From NCBI GenBank assembly GCA_025769875.1, contig JAGFNK010000382.1:1-51039 (forward strand): a DNA stretch of 51,039 nucleotides, read 5' to 3'. This stretch comes from Russula earlei. Lineage: Eukaryota > Basidiomycota > Agaricomycetes > Russulales > Russulaceae. The notes under the pieces are model-generated. The model saw only the letters and a list, made by a program, of their open reading frames with translations. It ran no database searches and had not been told where the DNA came from. Below are positions 11,949 to 23,793 of the stretch, piece by piece. Positions within the stretch are counted from its first letter, which is position 1. Every line of letters begins with the position of its first letter. Both the position numbers and the translations under genes were made by a program.

Positions 11949-12198
11949 TGTTGGAGCTATAGGGATGATAGCTCAGTCTTGTGTGTAAAAGACTGTATTG
12001 GTTAGTTATCTAACCTATAGGGATGATAGCTATGTACAGTATTAGCTTTAAAGGAGTGTAAAGGAATGTGTAGTACTGACCTCAGTCTTGTGTGTAAAAG
12101 ACTGAGGAAACGAACGCGATAACTAAATTGTTCTAATTATTTACATGTACAGTCCGGATTGTCCGTTCGTGCGGCACTAAGCAGCTGCACGTCCAACA
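11949..12198 (-). repeat. Copia C 5' LTR
   Basis: This 250-bp LTR is the partner of 6874-7123. The two differ by about nine substitutions, of which one is a transversion. Confidence 0.92.
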
Positions 12199-12480
12199 AA
12201 AACTTCCCAAGAGAAGAAGGCAGCTGTGTTTCAACTGCAGATGCAGAGTGTGCTTCGATGGAGTCCATTCAAGGTGAGGTAGTTGATACAACTCAGGCTA
12301 GTCAAGCTGTAGAAGGACATGGTAAGTGTAAGAAGCATGCAAACATCCTATTCAAAATTTGGGTTGAAAATGATGGGAGCAACACAGACAAGGAGTAGAT
12401 AGAACTTAGGTACATTTTTTAAATAAATAAATATTCCCATCTAGGAAAATTTTTGTCAGTTGTCATAACTGGTTGTGACC
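12199..12480. other. No recognisable gene; right-hand flank of copia C
   Basis: It begins with the AAAAC target duplication. A short open frame to 12398 has no recognisable motif. From about 12480 the sequence reads into the Helitron relic. Confidence 0.35.
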
Positions 12481-13348
12481 TATGACCTGAGCCATATCTC
12501 TTCTCTCCAGAGGGGGCTTGTGATATGTGACTGAAGAGTTGGTCATACTGGAGCTGCTCCTGAATGAGGGGATTCCCAATCCTGAAGTCTCTTGGCAGAG
12601 TGGGAGAGGAAGAGGTCTATAAGATAGAGGCCATAGTCCTTGACCTGTTCATCAATTGGCTCTGGGATGTTGAGATGCTGCTGGAGCTTGTATTTGAGGT
12701 CATCACAGATAGATGCCCAGAATCTGTCCTAAAGTGCCCTAGGTTGAGAAGGAATGCAGTCCTTGAGGATGGTGACAAAGAGATGGTGCAGCTGAGCACC
12801 TGTGCACATATGACTGGCTTCTTTTAAGCATTCCTGCCACTCTTAATCATCTTCTAGAAGACCTCTTGCAATGCAAGCCTCTTTGAAATGGGGATAGAGA
12901 GTGCCTTCAAATGAGCAAAGGTGTTCAAAGGAGGTTGCACCCTTGACAGAGGTGAGAAGGAGGCACAGGTAGAAGCAATCTCCAGAAGTAGAGTGAGCAT
13001 GGAACATCCTCCCAATAGCAAAGCCCCTGTCCCTTGGAGTCCACCTATGAGAGCTTTTGTTCCAGACCATCTTGGAGGGATAATCTTGGTAAAAAAGATC
13101 CAGAATGTCAGAGCCCTCCGGAGCAGCAGCATTGGCCTCAAACCATCCAGTGAGTGTGGTGGGCTTGTCTAGGACTTCCCCAAGATCTTGAGGATTGAAG
13201 ACAACACCCTGCTCCCTAGGAAGATGGACCAGGAGGTGCACCATATTTGGAACCTGCTCCTGCAGCTCAAAGAGAAAGAGTCTCCAGACTGCCTCACAGC
13301 TGCTAACATATCTTGCATCCAAGTAGAGCTTGACCTCATCTATGCACT

Positions 13349-14182
13349 TGTCAAGACATGTACTGCTGATCACTAAGGACTCAGGAGCAGGTGGGCAAGG
13401 GTCAGAACAGATGGTACATGGTGTAAACAGCATTGAACAGGAGGATGAGCCAAACAATGAGGTACCAGATGGGGACTGGTACATGTTGCAAGAGACAAAG
13501 GCAAAGGTTAGAGGCCAGTGTAGTGAGGGGGCTTTAGACAAGGCAGTCATTAAAGAGTACCTTGAAGATGAGGGGAGTCTTTAAACTGAGCAGTTGTGGG
13601 GGAGTACCCAGGAGGATGAGAGTATCACAAATGGACAGTCTGATGACTGCCATGTTACATTGGGGCTTATATACTAGTTACAAGTCTGAGTACAAACTAT
13701 AGAAAATAACTCAGACTCTTTGGACCACTCCAATTGGATTCTAAGGGCATAAACTTGTTGTGTCAGACCTTAGAGTGACTCAGGACAATTAGGGAGACTG
13801 TGGAGCAATGACATCATAATGATATCACTTGTGGAGTGCTTGGTGAGCATATGATGTCATAGTGGAGTTGCTCAGTCAGCTGTGATGTCAGTGGTGCTTT
13901 ATGACATCACTCAGATCATTCTAGGAGGTCTAGGAGTCCTTCCAGTGTTTTGGTACCAAGTGGCTGAGTGGCCATGTGGTTGGCACATGGTGGGTTATCC
14001 AGATAGGAAAGAGGGTGCTCTAGCAAGCCACAGGGGTTGGGGAATGAGGATTCCTGGTGATGTATGCTTGCAGAATGGAGTAGTTGTTGGAAACAGAGGT
14101 GGATAGAGGATACAAAGCGAAAGGAACTTTCTTGAGTAAAATAGGACAGTGCATGGCCAGGATTTGTCCTTGGTTCACAACA
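13349..14182 (-). mobile_element. Solo LTR, family F, copy 1
   Basis: On the minus strand this 834-bp unit runs TGTTGTGAACC...CTTGACA. The flanks are GCACT (13344-13348) and GCACC (14183-14187), a one-mismatch 5-bp duplication. It has a TATA-like TTATATA on the minus strand near 13668 and four TGATGTCA/TGACATCA sites at 13809-13909. It interrupts the Helitron coding sequence. Confidence 0.82.
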
Positions 14183-14276
14183 GCACCTGCCAAACAGCAT
14201 AGTGGTCCTGTATGGCCCTTGTAGACATACTTGTAGATGTAATTGAGAGCCTTGACAGAGGCCAAAGACTCCACAT

Positions 14277-15103
14277 TGTCAAGACACATACTGCTGATCA
14301 CTAAGGACTCAGGAGCAGGTGGGCAAGGGTCGGAACAGATGGTACATGGCATAGATGGTGTTGAACAAGAGGATGAGCCAAATGACTAGGAGGTACCAGA
14401 GGGGGACTGGTAGGTGTTGCTGGAGGCAGAGGCGAAGGTTGGAGGCCAATGCAGCAAAGAGGCTTTAAACAAGGCAGTCATTGAAGAGTACCTTGAAGAT
14501 GAGGAAGACTTTAAACTGAGCAGTCGCAGGGGAGTACCCAGGAGGATGAGAGTATCACAAATGGACAGTCTGATGACTACCATGCTACATTGGGGCTTAT
14601 ATACTGTGTACAGGGTCAATTGCAAAGGACAGGAACTATTCTAGACTCCTTGGTGCCATCCAATAGGACTACAGAGGCATAAACTCGCTTGTCAGGTTTC
14701 AGGCTTACTGAGTGTATTACTGATCACTGTGGAGCAATGACATGCTTATGATGTCACTGTGGAGCACTTAGTGAGCCAATGAGGTCATTGGGGAGTTGCT
14801 CAGTCAGCCATGATGTCATTGGAGCCTAGATGATGTCATATGAGTTATGCAACAGTTTGTAGGAGTTCATGCCACTGTTTCAGGTTCTTGGTGGCTGAGT
14901 GGCCATGTGGCTGCCACGCGATGATTACCCAATTAGGAAATGGGTGCCTGGTTGTGTTATAGTGCCTTTGCAACAGCAATATCTTGCACTGCAGGAGGGA
15001 TAGCCCAAGAAACAGAAGTGTGTTGGCAATGCAAAAGTGAGAGAGGGCTCTCTTGAGTAGAATAGGGCAATATATGGCCAGGTCTTGGCCTTGGTTTGTA
15101 ACA
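14277..15103 (-). mobile_element. Solo LTR, family F, copy 2
   Basis: This 827-bp unit, similar throughout to copy 1, runs TGTTACAAACC...CTTGACA on the minus strand and is flanked by the perfect duplication CACAT (14272-14276 and 15104-15108). Removing it rejoins the Helitron Rep reading from HINV to SLASVK. Copies 1 and 2 are about 95 bp apart, yet have different duplications, so they are separate insertions. Confidence 0.9.
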
Positions 15104-15367
15104 CACATTGATGTGACACCTGTACTTCCAGATGAGAAAAGGGGAATGACAGACCACCCATTGGTTTGTGATCTCCTTGCTACCAATGAGATGAACATGG
15201 CCAGTGTCCCTCCTCCTGGTGAGCACATAAGAGTCCTCAGTAACAGAAGTCTCCTCATTAAAGGGCTTAGAAAAACCCTTGGAACATGAGCCATTCACCA
15301 TGCAAGGGGAATTCATGTTCTGGTTGCCACAGGACCTGTGAATCATGAACTTTTTGATGAGTTCAAG

Positions 15368-15501
15368 TGTCATGAACCAGTTCCTGGAGAGGGCCCTTGA
15401 AGGACCCTTCCTTAATATAGGAAACCCAGCCTCTATGGTGCCACCCTATTCACATGGGCAAAAGGGGTGAGTAGAGGTGTCCACAATATCATGCATGCAT
15501 T
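15368..15501 (+). repeat. LTR fragment, family A
   Basis: It starts TGTCATGAACC and matches the first 134 bases of the family-A LTR. It breaks off within the CATTGTCA block where a family-B LTR begins. The missing remainder was not found downstream. Confidence 0.85.
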
Positions 15502-16037
15502 TGTTACCAAGTGGTTTGGGGTCCGGAAGATGCCAGAATGCCCATCATATCTTTCTGATGATGTACTGAAGAAGCAATGAATAGCATTGCTTCTGTCCCA
15601 GATGTTCCTGTACTGCCACATATGTTGCTTCCCTGATTGGGAAAGTACTTATGACACTGAGATTGCTACTAGGGAAGTACTTAATGCTTCCAGCACAAAG
15701 ATTGTTTACACAGAAGCAATATTGCTTCTATGAGCTGCCTTTTGCTTCTATAGCACCGACCAGTACTACAGTAGCACAAACTTTATCCCTGAGGGCTATA
15801 TAAAGCCCCCAGTAAGTAGCAGTTGAGCCTTAAGCTCGACTTAGTTTGCCAATCCCAAACAGTTGACTCCTACCCCATCTACAGAGCCCCTCTTATCTTG
15901 TTGCCATACTCCAGAAGGATCTAACACTCCTTCCCCTCCACAAGTATTGCTTGCTTGACTCAAGCATATCTGTATTGGTAGGATGTGTTCATAGACATGA
16001 CCATTGATCTTATTTAAGGCACTTTGGAGCCTTAACA
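15502..16037 (+). repeat. LTR, family B, 5' LTR of a truncated element or decayed copy
   Basis: It runs TGTTACC...CTTAACA, 536 bp, and is the inverted counterpart of the solo LTR at 16676-18264. It lacks a piece near its start that the other copy has. A TATA box (TATATAAA, 15797-15804) follows seven copies of a GAAGCAAT/ATTGCTTC motif. No matching target duplication is present next to 16037, so sequence beyond may be internal region. Confidence 0.8.
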
Positions 16038-16675
16038 TCACATCCCTTGCCCTGTGTCTCCTCTCAAATCACAACTTGCTTGTGCTGGTTTACACTCTGC
16101 TTGATTGACTTGAGCTCACCACAAGGGACCTTTGTGTTCCTCTTCCTCCTCTGCTTCTCTCTCATTGTCCTCCTCTTCTGTGTAACCAGAAGATCAATTC
16201 TGTCTGCAGATTAGTCATTATTTGACTTGATCTTGAGACACTAAACCCTTGAACTGGTCTCTTTGAGCCATCCCCCATTGAACCATTGAACCAAGTCCAG
16301 GGACTTGGCCCCACTGAAGTTTGAGCTAATGCTCCAACAGCCACAATGCCATAACAGTAAGACTACTTACATGTTGATATGCTCCCAAAGTTTGAAGCCA
16401 ATCAATGTGCTAGAACATTCAGAATAGCATTCTGAAGTGGGGGTAGAAGTCAACACCAAGGATTCCCATGGGTGGCCAAGATTGTTGATTTTCTCTGTTT
16501 GGCAGTCATGTCACTAAAAATATTCATAGCATAACAACAACACACTCTAAAATTATGGCTGTCTTATTGCATCATCCTAAGATATTTGTCCACCCTCCTA
16601 ACCTATCAAAACATTCAAGATATGTTCTCAGCTCACATAAAGTGTTGCATTGGTTTAGGTGGCCAACTACCTGCC
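16038..16675. other. Possible internal (leader) region of element B, non-coding
   Basis: It lies between the two inverted family-B LTRs. No long open frame or retroelement protein motif is visible. It could be the untranslated leader of the truncated element B. Confidence 0.4.
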
Positions 16676-18264
16676 TGTTAAGGCTCCAAAGTGCCTTAAA
16701 TAAGATCAATGGTCGTGTCTATAAATGCATCCTACCAATGCAGATATGCTTGAGTCAAGCAAGCAATACTCATGGAGGGGAAGGAGTGTTATGTCCTTCA
16801 AGAGTATGGCAACAAGATGAGAGGGGCTCTGCAGTTGGGGTAGGAGTCAACTGTTTGGGATTGGCAAACTAAGTCAAGCTTAAGGCTCAACTACTACAAA
16901 CTGGGGGCTTTATATAGCCCTCAGGGATAAGGTTCTCACTACTGTAAGTACTGGTTGGTGCTATAGTAGCAAGGACAGCTCATAGAAGCAATAGTTGTCA
17001 TGAACCATTTCCCAGAGAGGGCCCTTGAAGGACCCTTCCTTATTAGAGGAAACCCAGCCTCTATGGTGCCACCCTGTTCACATGACCAAAAGGGGTAAGT
17101 AGAGGTGTCCACAATATCACACACACATTGTCATGCAATTGATTCTAGGCACAATTGACATACAGCAAGCCCTACTTAGTAGCAACCCTTCTAGCATTAA
17201 AAGACAATATTAAAGGCTCTTAAAGACCCTTTAGGATGACCTCAAGTGCCCTACATTGGACACTATTGAAGATACTATAGGCCCTAGAACACATTATTAG
17301 ACTAACTCTAATAACCTAAAAACAAACTATAAGGCAATACTAAGGACCTTAATATGGATATTAGGGTCAACTCTAGGGACCCTAATAGAACTGTATAGGG
17401 GGCCTTATAGGCAACACTACTCCACTGACAAATACCCCAAGTCCCCAAATGACCAGCCCTAAACTAACTAACAGTAAATGAATCAGATGCTTTGCACATG
17501 CACAAAGCAGTGAACACATGGACACTAAAAGCCCTTACTCATCATTATGGGCCTTCTTACTCAGCAGCTTACTGAGCATGACTGAGCATGCTCACTAAGC
17601 ATGCTCCAACTTCTTACTCATCTGTCAATTGTACTTGATAACAAGGTTATGACTTGTTCCCTATTTAGCAGTTCCCTTGTAGTATATAAGCACTCAATAA
17701 AGTAGCAGACAGTCTTCAGACAGTCCATTTGATTTGTGGCACTCTATTACTGAGGGAACTCCTTTGTGACCACCCCATCTAGTACACACTGGCCCTCTCC
17801 TTCTGTGACCACCTTTCACAGCCAGTACTAGTTCCCCTCTGGTACTTACTACTCATTTGGACTGTACTCTTTGCCAACTTCATTCTCAAACTCAGTTGAC
17901 TTGTCTGCAAGCTCCTGTCTCACTCTTAAACTGGATTGTTCAACAGTGAGTCCTGACAATAGTTGCTTCTGATATAAATGATCTTGGTACTGGAAGCATT
18001 AGTTGCTTCCATAGTAGCAATCTCAGTGTCATAAGTACTTTCCTAATCAGGAAACAATGTACATAGCAGTACAAGAACCTCTGGAACAGAAGCAATGCAA
18101 TTCATTGCTTCTGTATTGCTTCAACAGAAGTATATGATCAATGTGTTCCAAATGCAATATCAAGGAACATAAATAGTCAAGATCTGATGCACACATGATG
18201 CAAACAATGCAGTCCATAGTTCAGGTGTTCTGGCATCTTCCAGACCCTAAACCACTCAGTAACA
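16676..18264 (-). mobile_element. Solo LTR, family B, with a nested solo LTR A
   Basis: On the minus strand it reads TGTTACTGAGTGG...CTTAACA. The flanks are CTGCC (16671-16675) and CTGCC (18265-18269), a perfect 5-bp duplication. Without the nested LTR A (963 bp plus 5-bp duplication) it is 621 bp long. The pre-existing target was itself an LTR-B-like sequence (18270-18414). Confidence 0.92.
16996..17958 (+). mobile_element. Solo LTR, family A, nested in LTR B
   Basis: This 963-bp unit runs TGTCATGAACC...GTCCTGACA and is flanked by ATAGT (16991-16995 and 17959-17963). The insertion point lies in the centre of the palindromic motif AGAAGCAATA/TTGCTTCT of LTR B. It is collinear with 9091-10054 over its whole length. 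Confidence 0.95.
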
Positions 18265-18269
18265 CTGCC

Positions 18270-18414
18270 CTGATACAGTAGTTTTCCCTGATGGTGCTCC
18301 AAATGCAGTATGAAAGAACATAAATGATCAAGATCTGATGCATGCATGATGGTGACAATCCAGTCCATTGTTTGGGCATCCAGCAACTTCCAGACCCCAA
18401 ACCACTCTGTAACA
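18270..18414 (-). repeat. LTR-B-like fragment
   Basis: It repeats the first ~130 bases of LTR B on the same strand (minus: TGTTACAGAGTGGTTTGGGG...) with about 15-20% divergence from 18140-18264. It looks like a direct duplication but is best explained by insertion of one LTR B into another. Confidence 0.7.
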
Positions 18415-18995
18415 ACAATTCATGGCAACAGTGGAAAGAAAAAGTGAGAAAGTGGCATGGCATAAGGCAAGGGTGCAAGGCAGGAGAGGGAAAGGAGTCA
18501 TAATAAAATGAGGAAACATACAGAATACACAGCCACAGCCAGCAGGAATCCTCCCTTACACTGAGGTGGATGACAATGATGTGAGGTCACAGCAACACTT
18601 AATTCCAAAAACCTCCAAAAGACTGCTCTGCCTGTAGACTCTAGTGACCTCTGAAACTCCAAAGTCAAAATCAGTCAAAATCCATTGCTGTATGGGGCCT
18701 AATATATTATTACTCTATGCTTACAGACCACCTGTGCAACATCAATCCATTATAACCATTATAAGGTGGCCCTAAGTAATATCGCAACTTGAGATATGTC
18801 CTCAAGCTCGCTCGTCGTCCCAAATTCATGTAGTGACTTGGCAGTATGGGGTTAGGCTCACATCATTCACACACTGCCAGGGCTGCACATGCACTATGAG
18901 ATTCTTTACATACACTCTTTGAAAAGCCAAGGAAATTCGAGGCCATGCGAAAGCTGTTTACCCAGCCATGTTACTACACCCATGGACACATTACC
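18415..18995. other. Transition from repeats to the prp4 3' flank
   Basis: No gene is recognised. CpG content rises from about 18780 onward, where the host gene island starts. The last ~200 bases probably hold the prp4 3' untranslated region. Confidence 0.4.
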
Positions 18996-21644
<2,649 letters not shown>

Positions 21645-22420
21645 GTGCTTGATGGCAGTGCGTTGTTACGAGGCACCGCACGATGAAAGAAAAGTAAACG
21701 CGGGGTAGATATCGTTCCTGGCAATAATTCGGCACCCCGTTAGTCGTGGTCGCGAAGAGATGATGGTTGACGGTTTGTTTGGTTCTCAGCTACCCCCCAA
21801 AAAAACACGGCAATCTCCGGTTTCTCCGTTTCACCTTTGCAGGATGCGACAAAGCCCTTCTGAGTTTTCATCGAAAGTAAGATATTAATCGAAGTGGAAG
21901 AAAATACAGCCGGACTCGGTTGTGAGGGAGGGGAACGAGATGACCCATATATTCAATTTCCTTCGTTGTGGTAATTGTTGCACGATGGTGCAGTGGCTGT
22001 AACGGCCCCAAGGTGGGAATGCGAGGTGATGTTCAGCTCAGCGGACTCACGTGCCTGCGCGCTGAGTTCAAGGCTGTCCCCTCCGGAAAACTTTGGTGTC
22101 CATCATCCCTCGCAGTGTAAGCTGTGGCTGGATTTGGAATAATCAGCCCTTGCCTAGCCAGGGAAGCGATTCCGCAGCTAGCAGGACTCACCGAGTTAGT
22201 CTTAGGAGACCAGGGCATGTCGTCTGTCGTGCAGGTGCGCCGTGTCCCTCGTAGACCTTTTACCCTTTCTTTTTGCGTGCGTTTGGTTTCGGTTTGGTCG
22301 GGTTCCAACGCCGCCCTTGATCACCTGGCTCTCGATTTGTCACCTCTCAGCCTGCGGCGTCGCATTCACCCCGCTGTCGGTGCCTCAGTTACCCTAGATA
22401 AATCTCTCGACCCGACCGCT
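21645..22420. promoter_or_regulatory. Divergent intergenic region between prp4 and the next gene
   Basis: These 776 bp separate two start codons on opposite strands. It is CpG-rich with an A-run near 21798-21806. No TATA box can be assigned with confidence. An open stretch from 22124 runs into the following gene, but nothing supports that earlier start. Confidence 0.4.
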
Positions 22421-23244
22421 ATGACATCAAACATCACCCAGTTTCACCCACTCAGCGAGCGGCAAGAGCGACGTCTAATCGACTACCTGGACACGAAATA
22501 TCTCGAAATTCGTCATGAGTACAGTAGGCGGTCAGCATATAGTGACGTTGCTTCCGTACGATCACCTTCGTTGATGACCGGCCCAGACACCAACCCGGGT
22601 CCAACCTCCCTACTCTTGGAGCCTACCTTCTAGTGACACGACCTTTGCTCACAGTAACATTGCAGGTCCCACCTATTGCCCAGTCCGGGATGCTGCGGAC
22701 CTCGCTTTTATTGCGCCTCACGGGAACCGTGATGGAGGACGTCTTCGGGTATTCCCCTCACGATACAGATCTGACCCTACTTCTCGAGTGGCTAGACATC
22801 CTCGATCGGGGATGGCTTACCGTACTGTCCAGGAGTGTATGGGACCCAGCGAGAGGCGAGGGGTTAGAGGTACCAGAGAAATCCCTGGATAAATGCCCTC
22901 CTCCTACCCAAACGGACAATACACGAATACACAGTTTATTAATCACGGGGATCAGCGCGTTGGACAACTGGATGAAAGAAAACGGGGTTGATGAAGACAA
23001 AATCCGTGACATGCGGGACCTTGGTTACCAGATTCATCTCGACGAGTTGTTTCACCGGACGCTTACCAGGTTGCACGAGCTTCAACAAGACGACGACGAC
23101 GACGAGGAAGAGTTGTTGGCACGTCTACCAAGTTGGAGCCCTGCAGAGGAGAATCTAGACGTAGATGCACAGATGGATGGGGAAAGGGCTGCTATGGACG
23201 GCAGTAATGAAGACATGAGGGAAAGATTGTACGACCATACATAG
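22421..23244 (+). CDS. Conserved-looking protein of unknown function, two exons
   Basis: I do not recognise the family. The start is the ATG at 22421 (MTSNITQFHPLSERQERRLI). An intron of 110 bases (22556-22665, GTACGA...TTGCAG) joins codon 45 in phase 0 to VPPIAQSGMLRTSLLLRL, giving a 237-residue protein. Visible features are a basic helical N-terminus (LSERQERRLIDYLDTKYLEI), a block VMEDVFGYSPHDTDLTLLLE that is reminiscent of a compact helical domain, and a C-terminal acidic run DDDDDEEELLARL. No signal peptide or membrane span is seen. It converges on rsm27 with 81 bp between stop codons. Codon and CpG use match the host genes nearby. Confidence 0.7.
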
Positions 23245-23325
23245 TGAATTTCGGAGGAGTGTGTGTAAACCATACAACCAGGAAGCTCAGGATTCTTCTA
23301 ACGCTTTCTTTGTGCACGGCGACTG

Positions 23326-23673
23326 TCAGCTATCAGACAACAATGAGTCTCTACAGATGAGAGGGTGTAGGCAGGCTTGCATACCAGCAGACCTGGCCTT
23401 CTTGGGTGCACCCTTCCCTCTGTTCTTTTTGTCCGCTACGTCTTGTATCCGTCGTTCCTCGTATTCGTCGACTAGATGCAACCCTCGGAACTCCGTGTTG
23501 ATAGAAGAGATGGACAGCTGGTTCGGATAATATTCGATCATTGCAGGACCGCGAAGGCGGCGTCTGAGATATTTGGCCCCAGTGCGCTGGGATGTTGGGT
23601 TGTACGAAGTTTGGAAGATGATACTTCGGAGACGTGTTAACGCAGCGAGTGGGGAGGGCGCAACCGCGGCCAT
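23326..23673 (-). CDS. RSM27: Mitochondrial small-subunit ribosomal protein mS33 (Rsm27)
   Basis: This is a small basic protein of the mitoribosome small subunit, made in the cytosol and imported. The start is the ATG at 23673 (MAAVAPSPLAALTRLRSII), giving 115 residues, the usual size. The core reads FQTSYNPTSQRTGAKYLRRR, then LRGPAMIEYYP, then FRGLHLVDEYEERRIQDV and a Lys-rich end KKNRGKGAPKKARS, the pattern of MRPS33 proteins. An upstream in-frame ATG at 23733 would add 20 residues but overlaps the promoter shared with SUV3. A GTATGC...TGTAG pair near the 3' end could be a small intron that alters the last residues. It is paired head to head with another mitochondrial gene. Confidence 0.85.
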   Translation of the reverse strand: MAAVAPSPLAALTRLRSIIFQTSYNPTSQRTGAKYLRRRLRGPAMIEYYPNQLSISSINTEFRGLHLVDEYEERRIQDVADKKNRGKGAPKKARSAGMQACLHPLICRDSLLSDS

Positions 23674-23793
23674 ATTATTGTATAGAAAGGCGACCTTGCA
23701 AGAAAATGAATGAATTTTTCCCGAATGCATCACGTGGTACCTTCGACTTTTTCCCTCCCTCCTCCCTCCTAACTGTGACTGTTACCGTTTCTT
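23674..23793. promoter_or_regulatory. Shared bidirectional promoter, RSM27 / SUV3
   Basis: Only 120 bp lie between the divergent start codons of two nuclear genes for mitochondrial gene expression. The stretch has a pyrimidine-rich tract (TTTTTCCCTCCCTCCTCCCT, 23749-23768) on the SUV3 side, typical of fungal promoters without a TATA box. Confidence 0.6.

Larger units (their letters stand above)
6874..12198 (-). mobile_element. Ty1/copia retrotransposon C, complete ends, inactive
   Basis: Two 250-bp LTRs (6874-7123 and 11949-12198) run TGTTGG...CCAACA and are flanked by the 5-bp target duplication AAAAC (6869-6873 and 12199-12203). The coding strand is minus, so the 5' LTR is the high-coordinate one. 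Order from the 5' LTR: primer site, gag with zinc knuckle, protease, integrase, a shortened reverse transcriptase, RNase H, polypurine tract. A solo family-A LTR interrupts it at 9091-10054. The LTRs differ at about nine positions, nearly all transitions, so it is older than copia D. The Tyr-Val-Asp-Asp part of the polymerase is missing, so it could not move by itself. Confidence 0.92.
12480..15367 (-). pseudogene. Helitron Rep/helicase protein remnant, split by two solo LTRs
   Basis: Rolling-circle transposons encode a fused HUH Rep endonuclease and Pif1-type helicase. On the minus strand, from 15367 down, the Rep-side sequence reads KFMIHRSCGNQN, CMVNGSCSKGFSKPF and TNQWVVCHSPFL as far as the HINV motif at 15108. 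It then skips a solo LTR and continues with SLASVKALNYIYKYVYKGH (14270-14200), skips a second solo LTR, and continues with EVKLYLDARYVSSCEAVWRL, PSKMVWNKSSHRWTPRDRGF and GATSFEHL to 12843. The rest runs on in shifted frames (DLKYKLQQHLNI, EQVKDYGLYLI, then GNPLIQEQLQYD near 12560). It stops before the Walker A of the helicase, and neither the 5' TC end nor the 3' CTRR hairpin was found. Very CpG-poor. Confidence 0.85.

Noticed and set aside
13349..15103. Tandem duplication within the Helitron
   Set aside because: The two similar ~830-bp units have TG...CA ends and different 5-bp flanking duplications, so they are separate solo LTRs.
15502..18264. A single element with inverted LTR B termini
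   Set aside because: The right-hand LTR B has its own CTGCC duplication and is therefore an independent solo insertion. The left copy lacks a matching duplication.
22124..22420. Earlier ATG for the two-exon unknown gene
   Set aside because: The upstream residues look like translated promoter sequence and are not needed for the phase-0 intron. The ATG at 22421 starts the conserved-looking part.
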